This document shows, in pieces, positions 13,684-23,446 of a stretch of 64,000 bases of DNA. The stretch spans positions 218,395 through 282,394 of the forward strand of contig NZ_FOSG01000008.1 in the NCBI RefSeq assembly GCF_900114215.1. The letters are read 5' to 3'. Below the pieces are notes generated by a model. The model did no database searches and was not told the DNA's origin. It worked only from the letters and a program-made list of their open reading frames with translations. The DNA is from Streptomyces mangrovi. Its GTDB lineage: Bacteria; Actinomycetota; Actinomycetes; Streptomycetales; Streptomycetaceae. Position numbers and translations under genes: made by a program. Positions within the stretch are counted from its first letter, which is position 1; every line of letters begins with the position of its first letter.

Positions 13684-16356
13684 ATGACGAGACGACCGCC
13701 GAAGCGGCACCCGGGTTCACTGCTGGGCGTGCGCAGTCTGGCGGGCCAGGTGTTCGTCCTCCAGGCCGTCCTCGTCCTCCTGCTCGTCCTCGCGGCCGTC
13801 GCGGCCCTGGTGGTGCAGGCGCGCAACGACAGCACGCGGGAGGCGCGCAACCGGTCCATCGCGGTCGCCGAGGGGTTCGCCGGTGCGCCCGGCCTGCCCG
13901 CGGCGCTGAGGAGCGACGACCCCGCCGCGCGGCTCCAGCCGCTCGCCGAGGACGTCAGAGAACGGTCCGGTGTGGACTTCCTCGTGGTGACGGACACCGA
14001 CGGCATCCGCTACACCCACCCCAAGCCGGACCGGATCGGGAAGAAGTTCGTCGGCACCATCGAACCGGCGCTGCGCGGCGAGGTCGTCACCGAGGAGATC
14101 GTCGGCACCATCGGCCCCCTGGTGCAGGCGGTGGTCCCCGTCCGGGACGCGGACGGGGACATCGTGGGCCTGGTCTCCGCGGGCATCACCGTCGAGAACG
14201 TCGAGGGCACCGCCGGAGGCCAGCTCCCGCTGCTCCTCGGCGCCTCCGCGGGAGCGCTGCTGCTGTCCATGGCGGGCACGGCGGTGGTCAGCCGGCGGCT
14301 GCTGCGCCAGACCCGCGGCCTGGGGCCCGGCGAGATGACCCGCATGTACGAGCACCACGACGCCGTGCTGCACGCCGTCCGCGAGGGCGTGCTGATCGCC
14401 GGCTCCGACGGCCGGCTGGTGCTCGCCAACGACGAGGCGCGCCGGCTGCTGGACCTGCCCCCGGACGCCGAGGGCCGCCCCGTCGCCGCCCTCGGCCTCC
14501 CAGCGCCCCTGGACGGGCTGCTGGCCTCCGGACGGGTGGCCGTCGACGAGGTCCACCCGGCGGGAGAACGCATGCTGGCCGTCAACCAGCAGCCCGTCGG
14601 CCGCTACGGGGCCCCGGCGGGCAGCGTGGCGACGTTCCGGGACACCACCGAGATGCGGGTGCTCTCCGAGCGCGCCGAGGTGGCCGGCCGCAGGCTGCGG
14701 CTGCTGTACGACGCGGGCACGGGCATCGGCACCACCCTGGACATGGCGCGCACCGCCGAGGCGCTGGCACAGGCCGCCGTGCCCCGGCTGGCCGACTTCG
14801 TCACCGTCGACCTGGCCGAACCGGTGCTGCGGGGCGAGGAACCCGCCGGCGAGACGGTGGACATGCGCAGGGTGGCCGCAGCCGGGATCCGGGAGGTCTC
14901 TCCCTTCTACGCCCGAGGGGACCTCATCAGGTTCGCCCCCTCCACCCCGCAGGCCCAGGGCTACGGGACGGGGCGGGCGATTCTGGAGGCCGACCTGACC
15001 GACGCCCCGGGCTGGCAGGCGCAGGACCCCGAGCGCAGCCGGGGAATCGTGGAGGAGGGCGTCCACTCCCTGATCACGGCCCCCCTCCGGGCGCGCGGCA
15101 TCGTTCTGGGACTGGTCACCTTCTGGCGCTCGGAGAAGCCCGAGCCGTTCGACGGCGACGATCTGTCCCTGGCCGAGGAACTGGTGGCCCGGGCCGCGGT
15201 CGCCGTCGACAACGCCCGCCGCTACACGCGCGAGCGCACCATGGCCGCCGCGCTCCAGCGCAGCCTGCTGCCGCGGGCCCTGCCCGAGCAGGACGCGCTG
15301 GACGTCGCCTACCGCTACCTGCCCGCCCACTCGGGGGTGGGCGGCGACTGGTTCGACGTGATCCCGCTGTCCGGCGCCCGGGTGGCGCTGGTGGTCGGCG
15401 ACGTGGTCGGCCACGGACTGCACGCGGCCGCCACCATGGGCCGGCTGCGGACCGCCGTCCACAACTTCTCCGCTCTGGACCTGCCGCCCGACGAGATCAT
15501 CGGGCACCTCGACGAGCTGGTGAGCCGGAGCGACCAGGAGGGGGAGGACGAGGACGGGACGCCGGACGACACCCACGGGATGATGGGCGCCACCTGCCTG
15601 TACGCGATCTACGACCCGGCCTCCCGGCGCTGCGTCATGGCCCGGGCCGGGCATCCGCCTCCCGCGGTCGTCCGCCCCGACGGCACGGTGGAGTTCCCCG
15701 ACACGCCCGTGAGCGCCCCCCTGGGACTGGGAGCGCCGCCCTACGAGTCGGCCGAGATCGAACTGGCCGAGGGCAGCCGGCTGGTGCTGTACACCGACGG
15801 GCTGGTGGAGGACCGGGCGCGTGACATCGACGCCGGGCTGGACCTGCTGGCGCGGGCCCTGGCCGGGGCCGACCGCTCCCCGGAGGAGACCTGCGACGCG
15901 GTGACCGGGGCGATGCTGGCCGAGCGCCCGCGCGACGACATCGCCCTGCTCGTCGCCCGTACCCGGGCCCTGGCCGCCGACCGGACGGCCTCCTGGGACG
16001 TGCCCTCCGAGCCCGCCGCGGTCTCCGTCGTACGCGAGGAGGTCGCGCGGCGGCTGGCCGACTGGGGGCTGGAGGAGGCGGCGTTCACCACCGAGCTGAT
16101 CCTCAGCGAGCTGGTCACCAACGCCATCCGGCACGCCACCGGGCCGGTGCGGGTCAGGCTGCTCAGGGCGGAGCGCAGCCTGATCTGCGAGGTCTTCGAC
16201 ACCAGCAGCACTTCGCCGCATCTGCGCCGCGCGGCGACGACGGACGAGGGCGGGCGAGGGCTGTTCCTGGTGGCGCAGCTCTCCGAGCGCTGGGGCACCC
16301 GCTACACCGGGACCGGGAAGATCATCTGGGCCGAACAGCAACTGCCCCCGGCCTGA
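13684..16356 (+). CDS. Membrane sensor / PAS / GAF / PP2C phosphatase / HATPase fusion (890 aa)
   Basis: One-protein stress-signalling switch. Domains in order: membrane helix about 20-45; periplasmic sensor about 46-180 of the CitA/DcuS sensory type (VDFLVVTDTDGIRYTHPKPD, GLVSAGITVENV); second helix about 182-205; PAS about 230-320; GAF about 334-515; SpoIIE/PP2C phosphatase about 520-755 (GVGGDWFDVIPL, VGDVVGHGLHAAATMGRLR, VLYTDGLVED); RsbW-like ATPase about 770-885 (ELVTNAIRHA, DEGGRGLFLV). It would dephosphorylate an anti-anti-sigma factor and also hold an anti-sigma kinase domain. I chose ATG 13684 with a G-rich ribosome site; an ATG at 13474 adds unlikely basic sequence. It is convergent with the acyl-CoA dehydrogenase gene. 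Confidence 0.9.
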   Translation: MTRRPPKRHPGSLLGVRSLAGQVFVLQAVLVLLLVLAAVAALVVQARNDSTREARNRSIAVAEGFAGAPGLPAALRSDDPAARLQPLAEDVRERSGVDFLVVTDTDGIRYTHPKPDRIGKKFVGTIEPALRGEVVTEEIVGTIGPLVQAVVPVRDADGDIVGLVSAGITVENVEGTAGGQLPLLLGASAGALLLSMAGTAVVSRRLLRQTRGLGPGEMTRMYEHHDAVLHAVREGVLIAGSDGRLVLANDEARRLLDLPPDAEGRPVAALGLPAPLDGLLASGRVAVDEVHPAGERMLAVNQQPVGRYGAPAGSVATFRDTTEMRVLSERAEVAGRRLRLLYDAGTGIGTTLDMARTAEALAQAAVPRLADFVTVDLAEPVLRGEEPAGETVDMRRVAAAGIREVSPFYARGDLIRFAPSTPQAQGYGTGRAILEADLTDAPGWQAQDPERSRGIVEEGVHSLITAPLRARGIVLGLVTFWRSEKPEPFDGDDLSLAEELVARAAVAVDNARRYTRERTMAAALQRSLLPRALPEQDALDVAYRYLPAHSGVGGDWFDVIPLSGARVALVVGDVVGHGLHAAATMGRLRTAVHNFSALDLPPDEIIGHLDELVSRSDQEGEDEDGTPDDTHGMMGATCLYAIYDPASRRCVMARAGHPPPAVVRPDGTVEFPDTPVSAPLGLGAPPYESAEIELAEGSRLVLYTDGLVEDRARDIDAGLDLLARALAGADRSPEETCDAVTGAMLAERPRDDIALLVARTRALAADRTASWDVPSEPAAVSVVREEVARRLADWGLEEAAFTTELILSELVTNAIRHATGPVRVRLLRAERSLICEVFDTSSTSPHLRRAATTDEGGRGLFLVAQLSERWGTRYTGTGKIIWAEQQLPPA

Positions 16357-16408
16357 CCGGTCCGGTGGGGCCTGACCGGGGGGCCTGACCGGGGGTGCGG
16401 GGCCGGGT

Positions 16409-16440
16409 GGCGCGGGGCGCCGGTGACGGCGCCCCGCGCC
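16409..16440. terminator. Bidirectional terminator
   Basis: Perfect 13-bp arms GGCGCGGGGCGCC/GGCGCCCCGCGCC with a 6-base loop between two convergent genes. Confidence 0.75.
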
Positions 16441-16451
16441 GGCCCGTCCGC

Positions 16452-17615
16452 TCAGGAGGCGGGGACGCCCAGTTCGCGGGCGATCAGCATGCGCTGGACC
16501 TCGCTGGTGCCCTCGCCGATCTCCAGGATCTTCGAGTCCCGCCACATACGGGCCACCGGGTACTCGTTCATGAAGCCGTAGCCGCCGTGGATCTGGGTGG
16601 CCTCGCGGGCGTTGGTGACCGCGATCTCCGAGGAGTACAGCTTGGCGATGGCCGCCTCCTTCTTGAACGGCTCGCCCGCCAGCAGCCGGGAGGCCGCGTC
16701 GCGCCAGGCGATACGGGCGGTGTGGGCGCGCATCTCCATGTCGGCCAGCTTGAACTGGATGGCCTGGTTGGCGCCGATGGGACGGCCGAAGGCGTGGCGC
16801 TCCCCGGCGTACCGCACCGACTCGTCCACACAGCCCTGGGCCAGGCCGGTGGCCAGTGCGGAGATGGCGATGCGGCCCTCGTCCAGGATGCGCAGGAACT
16901 GGGCGTAGCCGCGGCCCTCCTCGCCCAGCAGGTTGGCGGCCGGGACCCGGACGTCGGAGAAGGACAGCTCGCGGGTGTCCGAGGCGTTCCAGCCGACCTT
17001 GGAGTAGGGCGCGGCGACGGTGAAGCCCGGGGTGCCGGAGGGGACGATGATCGAGGAGATCTCCGGGCGGCCGTCGGGCTTGCGGCCGGTGACGGCGGTG
17101 ACGGTGACCAGGCCGGTGATGTCGGTGCCGGAGTTGGTGATGAAGCACTTGGTGCCGTTGATCACCCACTCGTCGCCGTCGCGCACGGCGGTGGTGCGGG
17201 TGCCGCCCGCGTCCGAGCCGCAGTCGGGCTCGGTCAGGCCGAAGGCACCGAGCATCTCGCCCGAGCACAGCTTCGGCAGCCACTGGCGCTTCTGCTCCTC
17301 GGTGCCGAAGCGGTACACGGGCATGGCGCCCAGCGAGACGGCGGCCTCCAGGGTGATGGCGACCGAGGAGTCCACCCGGGCCAGCTCCTCCAGGGCCAGG
17401 CACAGGGCGAGGTAGTCGCCGCCCATGCCGCCGTATTCCTCGGGGAAGGGCAGGCCGAACAGGCCCATGCGGCCCATCTCGCGGACGATCTCGTAGGGGA
17501 ACTCGTGGTTCTCGTAGAACTCCCCGATCTTCGGCGCGATGACGTCGTGCGCGAACTCCTCGACGGTGCGGCGCAGTTCCTCGTGCTCGGGGGAGAGGCG
17601 GTGGTCAAGGGACAT
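16452..17615 (-). CDS. Acyl-CoA dehydrogenase, SCAD/branched-chain type (387 aa)
   Basis: FAD-dependent acyl-CoA dehydrogenase. Motifs: FGLTEPDCGSDAGGTRTTAV (FAD/substrate region), FGRPIGANQAIQFKLADMEM, IHGGYGFMNEYPVARMWRDS and the C-terminal EIGEGTSEVQRMLI, where the E of GEGTSE is at the catalytic-base position of short/medium-chain enzymes. It is the last gene of a four-gene block with HMG-CoA lyase and a biotin carboxylase pair, so a role in leucine/branched-chain acyl-CoA breakdown (isovaleryl-CoA or similar) is likely; this matches acdH as I remember it from S. coelicolor. ATG 17615 starts five bases past the lyase stop. Longer frames are read-through of upstream genes. Confidence 0.93.
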   Translation of the reverse strand: MSLDHRLSPEHEELRRTVEEFAHDVIAPKIGEFYENHEFPYEIVREMGRMGLFGLPFPEEYGGMGGDYLALCLALEELARVDSSVAITLEAAVSLGAMPVYRFGTEEQKRQWLPKLCSGEMLGAFGLTEPDCGSDAGGTRTTAVRDGDEWVINGTKCFITNSGTDITGLVTVTAVTGRKPDGRPEISSIIVPSGTPGFTVAAPYSKVGWNASDTRELSFSDVRVPAANLLGEEGRGYAQFLRILDEGRIAISALATGLAQGCVDESVRYAGERHAFGRPIGANQAIQFKLADMEMRAHTARIAWRDAASRLLAGEPFKKEAAIAKLYSSEIAVTNAREATQIHGGYGFMNEYPVARMWRDSKILEIGEGTSEVQRMLIARELGVPAS

Positions 17616-17620
17616 GGGTG

Positions 17621-18646
17621 TCACTGCTCCTTGTGGGAGTCGCGGGAGGCCTGGGTGCCGGGGGTGTCCTGGGAGCCGGGGGTGTCCCGGTCTCCCCGGG
17701 AGGAGAGGGCGCGGACCGTGCGGGACGGGCTGGGCCGGCCCAGCCGCTCGGCCATCCACACGCTGGTGGCGGTGAGGCGGCCGAGGTCCACCCCGGTGTC
17801 GATGCCGAGGCCGTGCAGCATCCACACCAGGTCCTCGGTGGCGAGGTTGCCCGTGGCGCTCCTGGCGTACGGGCAGCCGCCGAGTCCGCCGGCGGAGGCG
17901 TCCACGGTGGTGACGCCGTGCCGGAGGGCGGCCAGGGTGTTGGACAGGGCCTGGCCGTAGGTGTCGTGGAAGTGGACGGCGAGGCGGCCGGTGGGCACGC
18001 CCGCCTCGTTCAGGGCGGTCAGCAGGGCGGTGACATGGCCGGGGGTGGCCACGCCGATGGTGTCGCCCAGGCTCAGCTCCTCGCAGCCGAGGTCGAGCAG
18101 GCGGCGGCAGACGCCGGCCACCTGGGCGATGGGCACCGGCCCCTCCCAGGGGTCGCCGAAGCACATCGACAGATAGCCGCGCACCCCGGCGCCCGCCTCC
18201 CTGGCGCGGGCGACCACCGGCTCGAACATCGCCAGGGCCTCGTCGACCGTGCGGTTGAGGTTGGCCCTGGCGAAGGACTCGGTGGCGCTGCCGAAGACGG
18301 CGATCTCGCGGACGCCGAGAGCCAGCGCCCGCTCCAGACCGCGCTCGTTGGGCACCAGCACCGGCAGCCGTACGGCGTCGGCGCCCGCCCGGTCGGCGAG
18401 ATCGGCCACGGCCGGGAACAACTCCTCGGCGTCGGCCAGTTGGGGCACCCACTTGGGGTGGACGAAACTGGTCGCCTCGATGGTGCGCAGCCCGGCGTCG
18501 GCGAGCCGGCGGATGAACTGGGCCTTCACCTCGACGGGCACGGTCGAGGGCTCGTTCTGCAGCCCGTCGCGCGCGCCCACCTCGTGGATGCGGACGCGGT
18601 CCGGAAGCCCTTCGGCCGGAACGGCCATGGGCAGACCCTCGATCAT
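17621..18646 (-). CDS. Hydroxymethylglutaryl-CoA lyase (341 aa)
   Basis: Splits HMG-CoA to acetoacetate and acetyl-CoA, the last step of leucine degradation. TIM barrel of the HMGL/LeuA family: [11 protein letters not shown] (substrate and metal Asp), [34 protein letters not shown] (metal His pair), and the active-site Cys loop [20 protein letters not shown]. The last 35 residues ([20 protein letters not shown]) are a disordered repeat tail not needed for activity. It overlaps the carboxylase alpha gene upstream by 4 bp. The hydratase step between carboxylase and lyase is not encoded here. Confidence 0.94.
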   Translation of the reverse strand: MIEGLPMAVPAEGLPDRVRIHEVGARDGLQNEPSTVPVEVKAQFIRRLADAGLRTIEATSFVHPKWVPQLADAEELFPAVADLADRAGADAVRLPVLVPNERGLERALALGVREIAVFGSATESFARANLNRTVDEALAMFEPVVARAREAGAGVRGYLSMCFGDPWEGPVPIAQVAGVCRRLLDLGCEELSLGDTIGVATPGHVTALLTALNEAGVPTGRLAVHFHDTYGQALSNTLAALRHGVTTVDASAGGLGGCPYARSATGNLATEDLVWMLHGLGIDTGVDLGRLTATSVWMAERLGRPSPSRTVRALSSRGDRDTPGSQDTPGTQASRDSHKEQ

Positions 18647-20784
18647 CGCGCGGCCCCCTTCTCGGGCTTCCCGGGCTTCCCGGGCTTCCCCGACGGCGCC
18701 GGAGAATCACCGTCCGGCGCGGATTCCTTCGGCTCGACGACGGCGAGCACCTGGTCCATGGCGACCGTGCTGCCCGCGGTGACGTCCAGCTCGGTGACGA
18801 CCCCGTCGTAGGGGGCGGCGATGACGTGCTCCATCTTCATCGCCTCCACCACCAGCAGGCTCTGGCCGGCGGTGACCTCCTCGCCGACGGCCGCCTTGAC
18901 GACGGTGACCGTGCCGGGCATCGGCGCGGTCAGCGCGTCGGCGCCGTGCGCCCCCGCGCCGCCCCGCAGGGCCGCCTCGACCGGGTCGTGGTCGGCCAGG
19001 TGCCAGCTCTGCCCGTCGCGGCCGAGCCAGCGGCTGCCGCCGGAGCGTGTGTGGGCGAAGGAGTGGGTCACCCCGTCCCAGGTCAGCAGCGCGCGGCCGG
19101 AGTCTCCACCGGAGCCACCGCTGACATCACCGCCGCCTTCCGACCGCAGTGCGGCGCTCACCGGCTCGGCGTCCCCGATGCGGACCTCGGCGCGGTCGGC
19201 CCGCCCGCGCACCCGCACGGCCACCGGCTCGTGGCCCGGTATCCGCAGATGGTGGACCGTCCAGGCGGGCTCACCGCCCAGCCGCCAGCCGGTCGGCGCG
19301 GAGAACGGGTCCGTCCAGCCGGCCGAGCCACCCGCGGAGGAGGGGGCGGAGGGCTCCAGAGCGGCGTGCCGCAGCAGCGCCGCCGCCGCGTACACCTCGT
19401 CGGGCACGGCCGACGGCAGCAGCGAGGCGGCGTCGCGGTCCACCAGGCCGGTGTCCAGCTCCCCGGAGACCACCGCCGGATGGGCCAGCAGGGCGCGCAG
19501 GAAGGCGGTGTTGGTGTCCACGCCCAGCACGGTCGTCTCCGCCAGCGCCGAGCGCAGCCGCCGCAGCGCGGAGGCCCGGTCCGGGCCGTGGGCGATCACC
19601 TTGGCGAGCATCGGGTCGTAGACCGTGCCCACCTCGGTGCCCCGCGAGAGCCCGGAGTCCGTGCGGACGCCCTCGCCCGAGGGCTCCGACAGCAGATGGA
19701 CGGTGCCGGCCGAGGGCAGGAAGTCCACCTTCCCGCCGGTGGCGCGCGCGGTCTCCGCGCAGATACGGGCCTCCACCGCGTGCCCGTCCAGGCGGACGTC
19801 CTCCTGGCCGAAGGCCAGCGGCTCGCCGGCCGCCACCCGAAGCTGCCACTCCACCAGGTCCAGACCGGTGATCAGCTCCGTCACCGGGTGCTCGACCTGG
19901 AGGCGGGTGTTCATCTCCATGAAGAAGTGGGCGGCCGGATCGCCGCCGGGGACGATGAACTCCACCGTGCCGGCGCCCCGGTAGCCGCAGGAGCGGGCGG
20001 CGCGTACGGCAGCCTCGCCCATCGCGGCGCGGGTGGCCTCGTCCAGCAGCGGACTGGGCGCCTCCTCGATGATCTTCTGGTGGCGGCGCTGGAGGCTGCA
20101 CTCGCGCTCGCCCAGGTGCACCACGGTGCCGTGGCCGTCGGCCAGGACCTGGATCTCGATGTGCCGGGGCCGGTCGATCCACCGCTCCACCAGCAGGGTG
20201 TCGTCGCCGAAGGCACCGCGGGCCTCGCGCCGCGCGGCGGCGATCTCCTCGGCCAGCAACGCCTCGTCGCGCACCAGCCGCATGCCCTTGCCGCCGCCGC
20301 CCGCCGAGGGCTTGAGCAGCACCGGAGTGCCGATCTCCAGTGCCGCGGCGGTCAGTTCGGCGTCGGTCAGTCCGCTGCCGCTGCTGCCGGGCACCACCGG
20401 CACCCCGGCGGCCCGCACCGTCTCCTTGGCGCGGATCTTGTCGCCCATCAGCTCGATGGCGTCGGCGGGCGGGCCGACGAAGACCATCCCGGCCGCCTCC
20501 ACCGCGCGGGCGAAGGCGGCGTTCTCGGCCAGGAAGCCGTAGCCGGGGTGCACCGCCTGGGTCCCCGTGCGCCGGGCGGCCTCCAGCAGCCTCTCGGCCG
20601 ACAGATAGCTCTCGGAGGCCACCGCCGGGCCGATCCGCACCGCGGTGTCCGCCTCCCGCACATGGCGTGCGTCGGCGTCCGCGTCGCTGAAGACGGCGAC
20701 CGAGCGCACGCCCAGCCGCCGCAGCGTGCGGATGACGCGGACGGCGATCTCGCCGCGGTTGGCGACCAGCACCGTGTCGAACAT
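18643..20784 (-). CDS. Biotin carboxylase/BCCP alpha subunit, methylcrotonyl-CoA carboxylase type (713 aa)
   Basis: Alpha subunit with biotin carboxylase (about 1-450: [72 protein letters not shown]), a middle region of the MCC type (about 500-620), and a C-terminal biotinyl domain with biotin Lys at about 650 (VEAMKMEH). The end is a [10 protein letters not shown] repeat tail. Length near 710 and the middle domain point to methylcrotonyl- or related acyl-CoA carboxylase rather than to acetyl-CoA carboxylase. Two ATGs (20793 and 20784) follow GAGGGGG; the second has better spacing and matches homologues. It lies 14 bases after the beta-subunit gene. Confidence 0.94.
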   Translation of the reverse strand: MFDTVLVANRGEIAVRVIRTLRRLGVRSVAVFSDADADARHVREADTAVRIGPAVASESYLSAERLLEAARRTGTQAVHPGYGFLAENAAFARAVEAAGMVFVGPPADAIELMGDKIRAKETVRAAGVPVVPGSSGSGLTDAELTAAALEIGTPVLLKPSAGGGGKGMRLVRDEALLAEEIAAARREARGAFGDDTLLVERWIDRPRHIEIQVLADGHGTVVHLGERECSLQRRHQKIIEEAPSPLLDEATRAAMGEAAVRAARSCGYRGAGTVEFIVPGGDPAAHFFMEMNTRLQVEHPVTELITGLDLVEWQLRVAAGEPLAFGQEDVRLDGHAVEARICAETARATGGKVDFLPSAGTVHLLSEPSGEGVRTDSGLSRGTEVGTVYDPMLAKVIAHGPDRASALRRLRSALAETTVLGVDTNTAFLRALLAHPAVVSGELDTGLVDRDAASLLPSAVPDEVYAAAALLRHAALEPSAPSSAGGSAGWTDPFSAPTGWRLGGEPAWTVHHLRIPGHEPVAVRVRGRADRAEVRIGDAEPVSAALRSEGGGDVSGGSGGDSGRALLTWDGVTHSFAHTRSGGSRWLGRDGQSWHLADHDPVEAALRGGAGAHGADALTAPMPGTVTVVKAAVGEEVTAGQSLLVVEAMKMEHVIAAPYDGVVTELDVTAGSTVAMDQVLAVVEPKESAPDGDSPAPSGKPGKPGKPEKGAAR

Positions 20785-20798
20785 GGAACGCATCCCCC

Positions 20799-22430
20799 TC
20801 ACATCCGGAAGACGCCGTAGCCGGGCGCCGCGGGGTCCTTCTCGGGCAGTGGCGCGTTCGCGCACGCGGTGAGCGCGAGGCCGAGCACCGTACGCGTCTC
20901 CAGCGGGTCGATCACGCCGTCGTCCCACAGCCGCGCGGTGGCGTAGTAGGCGCTGCCCTGGGTCTCGTACTGCTCGCGGACGGGCGTCTTGAAGGCTTCC
21001 TCCTCCTGGGCGCTCCACTCCTCGCCGCGCGACTCCAACTGGTCGCGCTTGACGGTGGCCAGCACCGAGGCGGCCTGCTCGCCGCCCATCACCGAGATCT
21101 TGGCGTTGGGCCACATCCACATGAAGCGCGGCGAGTACGCCCGGCCGCACATCGAGTAGTTGCCCGCTCCGTAGGAGCCGCCGACGACGACCGTCAGCTT
21201 GGGTACCCGGGTGCAGGCCACGGCCGTCACCATCTTGGCGCCGTGCTTGGCGATGCCGCCGGCCTCGTACTGCCGGCCCACCATGAAGCCGGAGATGTTC
21301 TGCAGGAACACCAGCGGTATGCCGCGCTGGTCGCACAGTTCGATGAAGTGCGCGCCCTTCTGGGCGGACTCGGCGAACAGGATGCCGTTGTTGGCGACGA
21401 TCCCCACCGGGTGGCCGTGGATGCGGGCGAAGCCCGTCACCAGCGTCGTGCCGTACTCGGCCTTGAACTCGGCGAACCGGGAGCCGTCGACAACGCGGGC
21501 GATGACCTCCCGCACGTCGTAGGGGGTGCGCGAGTCCACCGGGACCGCGCCGTAGAGCCCGGCCGGGTCGGCCTTCGGCTCCTCCACCGGCTCCACCGGC
21601 CACGGCAGCGGGCCGCGCCGGGGGAGGGTGGCCACGATATTCCGCACGATGCGCAGGGCGTGGGCGTCGTCCTCGGCGAGGTGGTCGGTCACCCCCGAGG
21701 TGCGCGAGTGGACCTCGCCGCCGCCCAGCTCCTCGGCCGTGACGACCTCGCCGGTGGCCGCCTTCACCAGCGGCGGACCGCCCAGGAAGATCGTGCCCTG
21801 GCCGCGCACGATCACGGCCTCGTCGCTCATCGCCGGCACGTACGCGCCGCCCGCCGTGCAGGAGCCGAGGACGGCGGCGATCTGCGGGATGCCCGCGCCG
21901 GACATCCGGGCCTGGTTGTAGAAGATCCGCCCGAAGTGCTCGCGGTCGGGGAAGACCTCGTCCTGCATGGGCAGGAAGGCGCCGCCCGAATCCACCAGAT
22001 ACACGCACGGCAGCCGGTTCTCCAGGGCCACCTCCTGCGCGCGCAGGTGCTTCTTGACCGTCATCGGGTAGTACGTGCCGCCCTTGACCGTGGCGTCGTT
22101 GGCGACGATCACCACTTCGCGGCCCGACACCCGCCCGATGCCGGCGATCACGCCGGCGGCCGGGGCCTGCCCGTCGTACATCCCGTCCGCCGCGAGCGGG
22201 GCCAGCTCCAGGAAGGGCGACCCCGGGTCCAGCAGGGTGTCCACCCGGTCCCGCGGCAGCAGTTTGCCGCGCGCGGTGTGCCGAGCCCGTGCCCGCTCGC
22301 CGCCGCCCAGCCGTGCCGCGGCGAGCTTCTCGCGCAGCCGCGCGGCCAGCTCGCGGTGCGCGGCCTCGTTCGCCCTCGCCGCCTCTGACGCCGGATCCAC
22401 GGCGCTGACCAGCGGAGGTGCCTGCTGCAT
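20799..22430 (-). CDS. Acyl-CoA carboxyltransferase beta subunit, methylcrotonyl-CoA type (543 aa)
   Basis: Crotonase-fold carboxyltransferase partner of the alpha subunit encoded just downstream. Features: [40 protein letters not shown], the first oxyanion region [16 protein letters not shown], and the second [19 protein letters not shown] with [20 protein letters not shown]. The AGGAYVP and FMVG motifs and the length are those of MccB. Together with the lyase and dehydrogenase the operon would take isovaleryl-CoA toward HMG-CoA and acetoacetate. The start lies 23 bases from a double TetR operator shared with a divergent tetR gene. Confidence 0.94.
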   Translation of the reverse strand: MQQAPPLVSAVDPASEAARANEAAHRELAARLREKLAAARLGGGERARARHTARGKLLPRDRVDTLLDPGSPFLELAPLAADGMYDGQAPAAGVIAGIGRVSGREVVIVANDATVKGGTYYPMTVKKHLRAQEVALENRLPCVYLVDSGGAFLPMQDEVFPDREHFGRIFYNQARMSGAGIPQIAAVLGSCTAGGAYVPAMSDEAVIVRGQGTIFLGGPPLVKAATGEVVTAEELGGGEVHSRTSGVTDHLAEDDAHALRIVRNIVATLPRRGPLPWPVEPVEEPKADPAGLYGAVPVDSRTPYDVREVIARVVDGSRFAEFKAEYGTTLVTGFARIHGHPVGIVANNGILFAESAQKGAHFIELCDQRGIPLVFLQNISGFMVGRQYEAGGIAKHGAKMVTAVACTRVPKLTVVVGGSYGAGNYSMCGRAYSPRFMWMWPNAKISVMGGEQAASVLATVKRDQLESRGEEWSAQEEEAFKTPVREQYETQGSAYYATARLWDDGVIDPLETRTVLGLALTACANAPLPEKDPAAPGYGVFRM

Positions 22431-22452
22431 GCCCTTCGAGCCCCCTTGCTCG

Positions 22453-22495
22453 GTTAGTGAGCGTTAACCTCGCCATCAGGTTAACGCCCGCTAAC
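22453..22495. promoter_or_regulatory. Double TetR operator between tetR and the carboxylase operon
   Basis: Two 16-bp sites, GTTAGTGAGCGTTAAC (22453-22468) and GTTAACGCCCGCTAAC (22480-22495), each an imperfect palindrome with GTTA/TAAC ends and mirror images of one another; overall an 18-bp-arm inverted repeat with 16 of 18 matches. The second site covers the -35 position of the tetR promoter. This predicts autoregulation plus control of the whole operon by the neighbouring TetR, perhaps with an acyl-CoA as ligand. Confidence 0.75.
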
Positions 22496-22504
22496 CCGGC
22501 TGTC

Positions 22505-22510
22505 TACAAT
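22505..22510 (+). promoter_or_regulatory. -10 box TACAAT, leaderless tetR promoter
   Basis: TACAAT lies six bases before the tetR ATG, so transcription should begin at or next to the A of the start codon. No ribosome binding site precedes the ATG, in agreement. Confidence 0.6.
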
Positions 22511-22516
22511 TCCCCT

Positions 22517-23218
22517 ATGACGACCAGGACCGACGCCCCCACCCGCCGAGAGCAGATCCTCGGCCAGGCCGCCCGCCTGTTCGCCGAGCGCGGGTTCCAC
22601 GGCGTCGGCGTGGACGAGATAGGCGCGGCGGTCGGCATCAGCGGCCCCGGCCTCTACCGCCACTTCGCGGGCAAGGACGCGATGCTCGCGGAGCTGCTGG
22701 TGGGCATCAGCGAACGGCTGTACTCCGGCGGGCGCCGGTGCCTGGCGGAGTCCGGCGAGGCGGGGCTCGGGCCGGGGGCGACGCTGGACGCGCTCATCGG
22801 CCGCCACATCGACTTCGCCCTCGACGACCGCGCCCTGATCACCCTCCACGACCGCGAGCTGGACCGGCTGCGCGACAGCGACCGCAAGCTGGTGCGCCAG
22901 CTCCAGCGCCAGTACGTGGAGCTGTGGGTGGGCGTCGTGCGCCAGGTGCACCCGGAGCTGCCGGAGAAGGAGGCCCGCGCCTCCGTCCACGCCGTCTTCG
23001 GCCTGCTGAACTCCACCCCCCATCTGAGCCGCCCCTCCTCCCTGCCGGACCGCGACGCGGCGGCCGCCCTCCTGCACCGGCTGGCCCGCGGCGCCCTCGC
23101 CGCCGCGGCGGGCACGACCGGGGGCAGCGGCCCGGACGGCGGCTCCGGCGCCCCGGCGGGCGGCGTGTACCGCGTGGACGGCGGCACGGCGGGCGCCGGG
23201 CCGCGCGCCGGGGGCTGA
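22517..23218 (+). CDS. TetR-family repressor of the carboxylase operon (233 aa)
   Basis: N-terminal HTH at about 10-57 (REQILGQAARLFAERGFHGV, GVDEIGAAVGISGPGLYRHF, AGKDAMLAEL); the rest is a helical ligand domain ending at about 200 and a Gly/Pro/Ala-rich tail of some 35 residues. The start is ATG 22517 behind a leaderless promoter; the in-frame ATG at 22418 lies inside the divergent gene's 5' end. Its operator pair sits in the shared intergenic region, so it most likely represses the acyl-CoA catabolic operon and itself. Confidence 0.9.
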   Translation: MTTRTDAPTRREQILGQAARLFAERGFHGVGVDEIGAAVGISGPGLYRHFAGKDAMLAELLVGISERLYSGGRRCLAESGEAGLGPGATLDALIGRHIDFALDDRALITLHDRELDRLRDSDRKLVRQLQRQYVELWVGVVRQVHPELPEKEARASVHAVFGLLNSTPHLSRPSSLPDRDAAAALLHRLARGALAAAAGTTGGSGPDGGSGAPAGGVYRVDGGTAGAGPRAGG

Positions 23219-23392
23219 ACCCCCGGCCCCCGGCCCACCCCCCCCGGGCCCCGCCCGTACCGTCCCCTCCCGTACCCGGTCCGCCCCGGGTACCCGCCCG
23301 CCTCCCCTCCCGCGCGTATGACACCGCCCACAGTGGCGGACAACCGCCGGAACACCTCTGGACAGCGGATTCGCCCCTTCGGTAGCTTGCGT

Positions 23393-23408
23393 CTGAGCAA
23401 GCGCTTAG
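23393..23408. promoter_or_regulatory. Operator-like palindrome CTGAGCAAGCGCTTAG
   Basis: Sixteen-bp sequence with outer symmetry CTnAGCnnnnGCTnAG, about 40 bases upstream of the second acyl-CoA dehydrogenase gene. The core AAGCGCTT is typical of TetR-type fatty-acid regulators of actinobacteria. It differs from the GTTA...TAAC operator of the local TetR, so another regulator should bind. Confidence 0.5.
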
Positions 23409-23446
23409 TTTTTCCGGCTAGTTTTCCGGCCCCAGGAGGCGATGAC

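Noticed and set aside
13717..17403. A 1228-codon minus-strand frame
   Set aside because: Antisense to the PP2C fusion and out of frame with the acyl-CoA dehydrogenase.
16452..18710. A 752-codon frame that would fuse sequence upstream to the acyl-CoA dehydrogenase
   Set aside because: The N-terminal 365 codons are an out-of-frame reading of the HMG-CoA lyase gene; the dehydrogenase has its own ATG at 17615.
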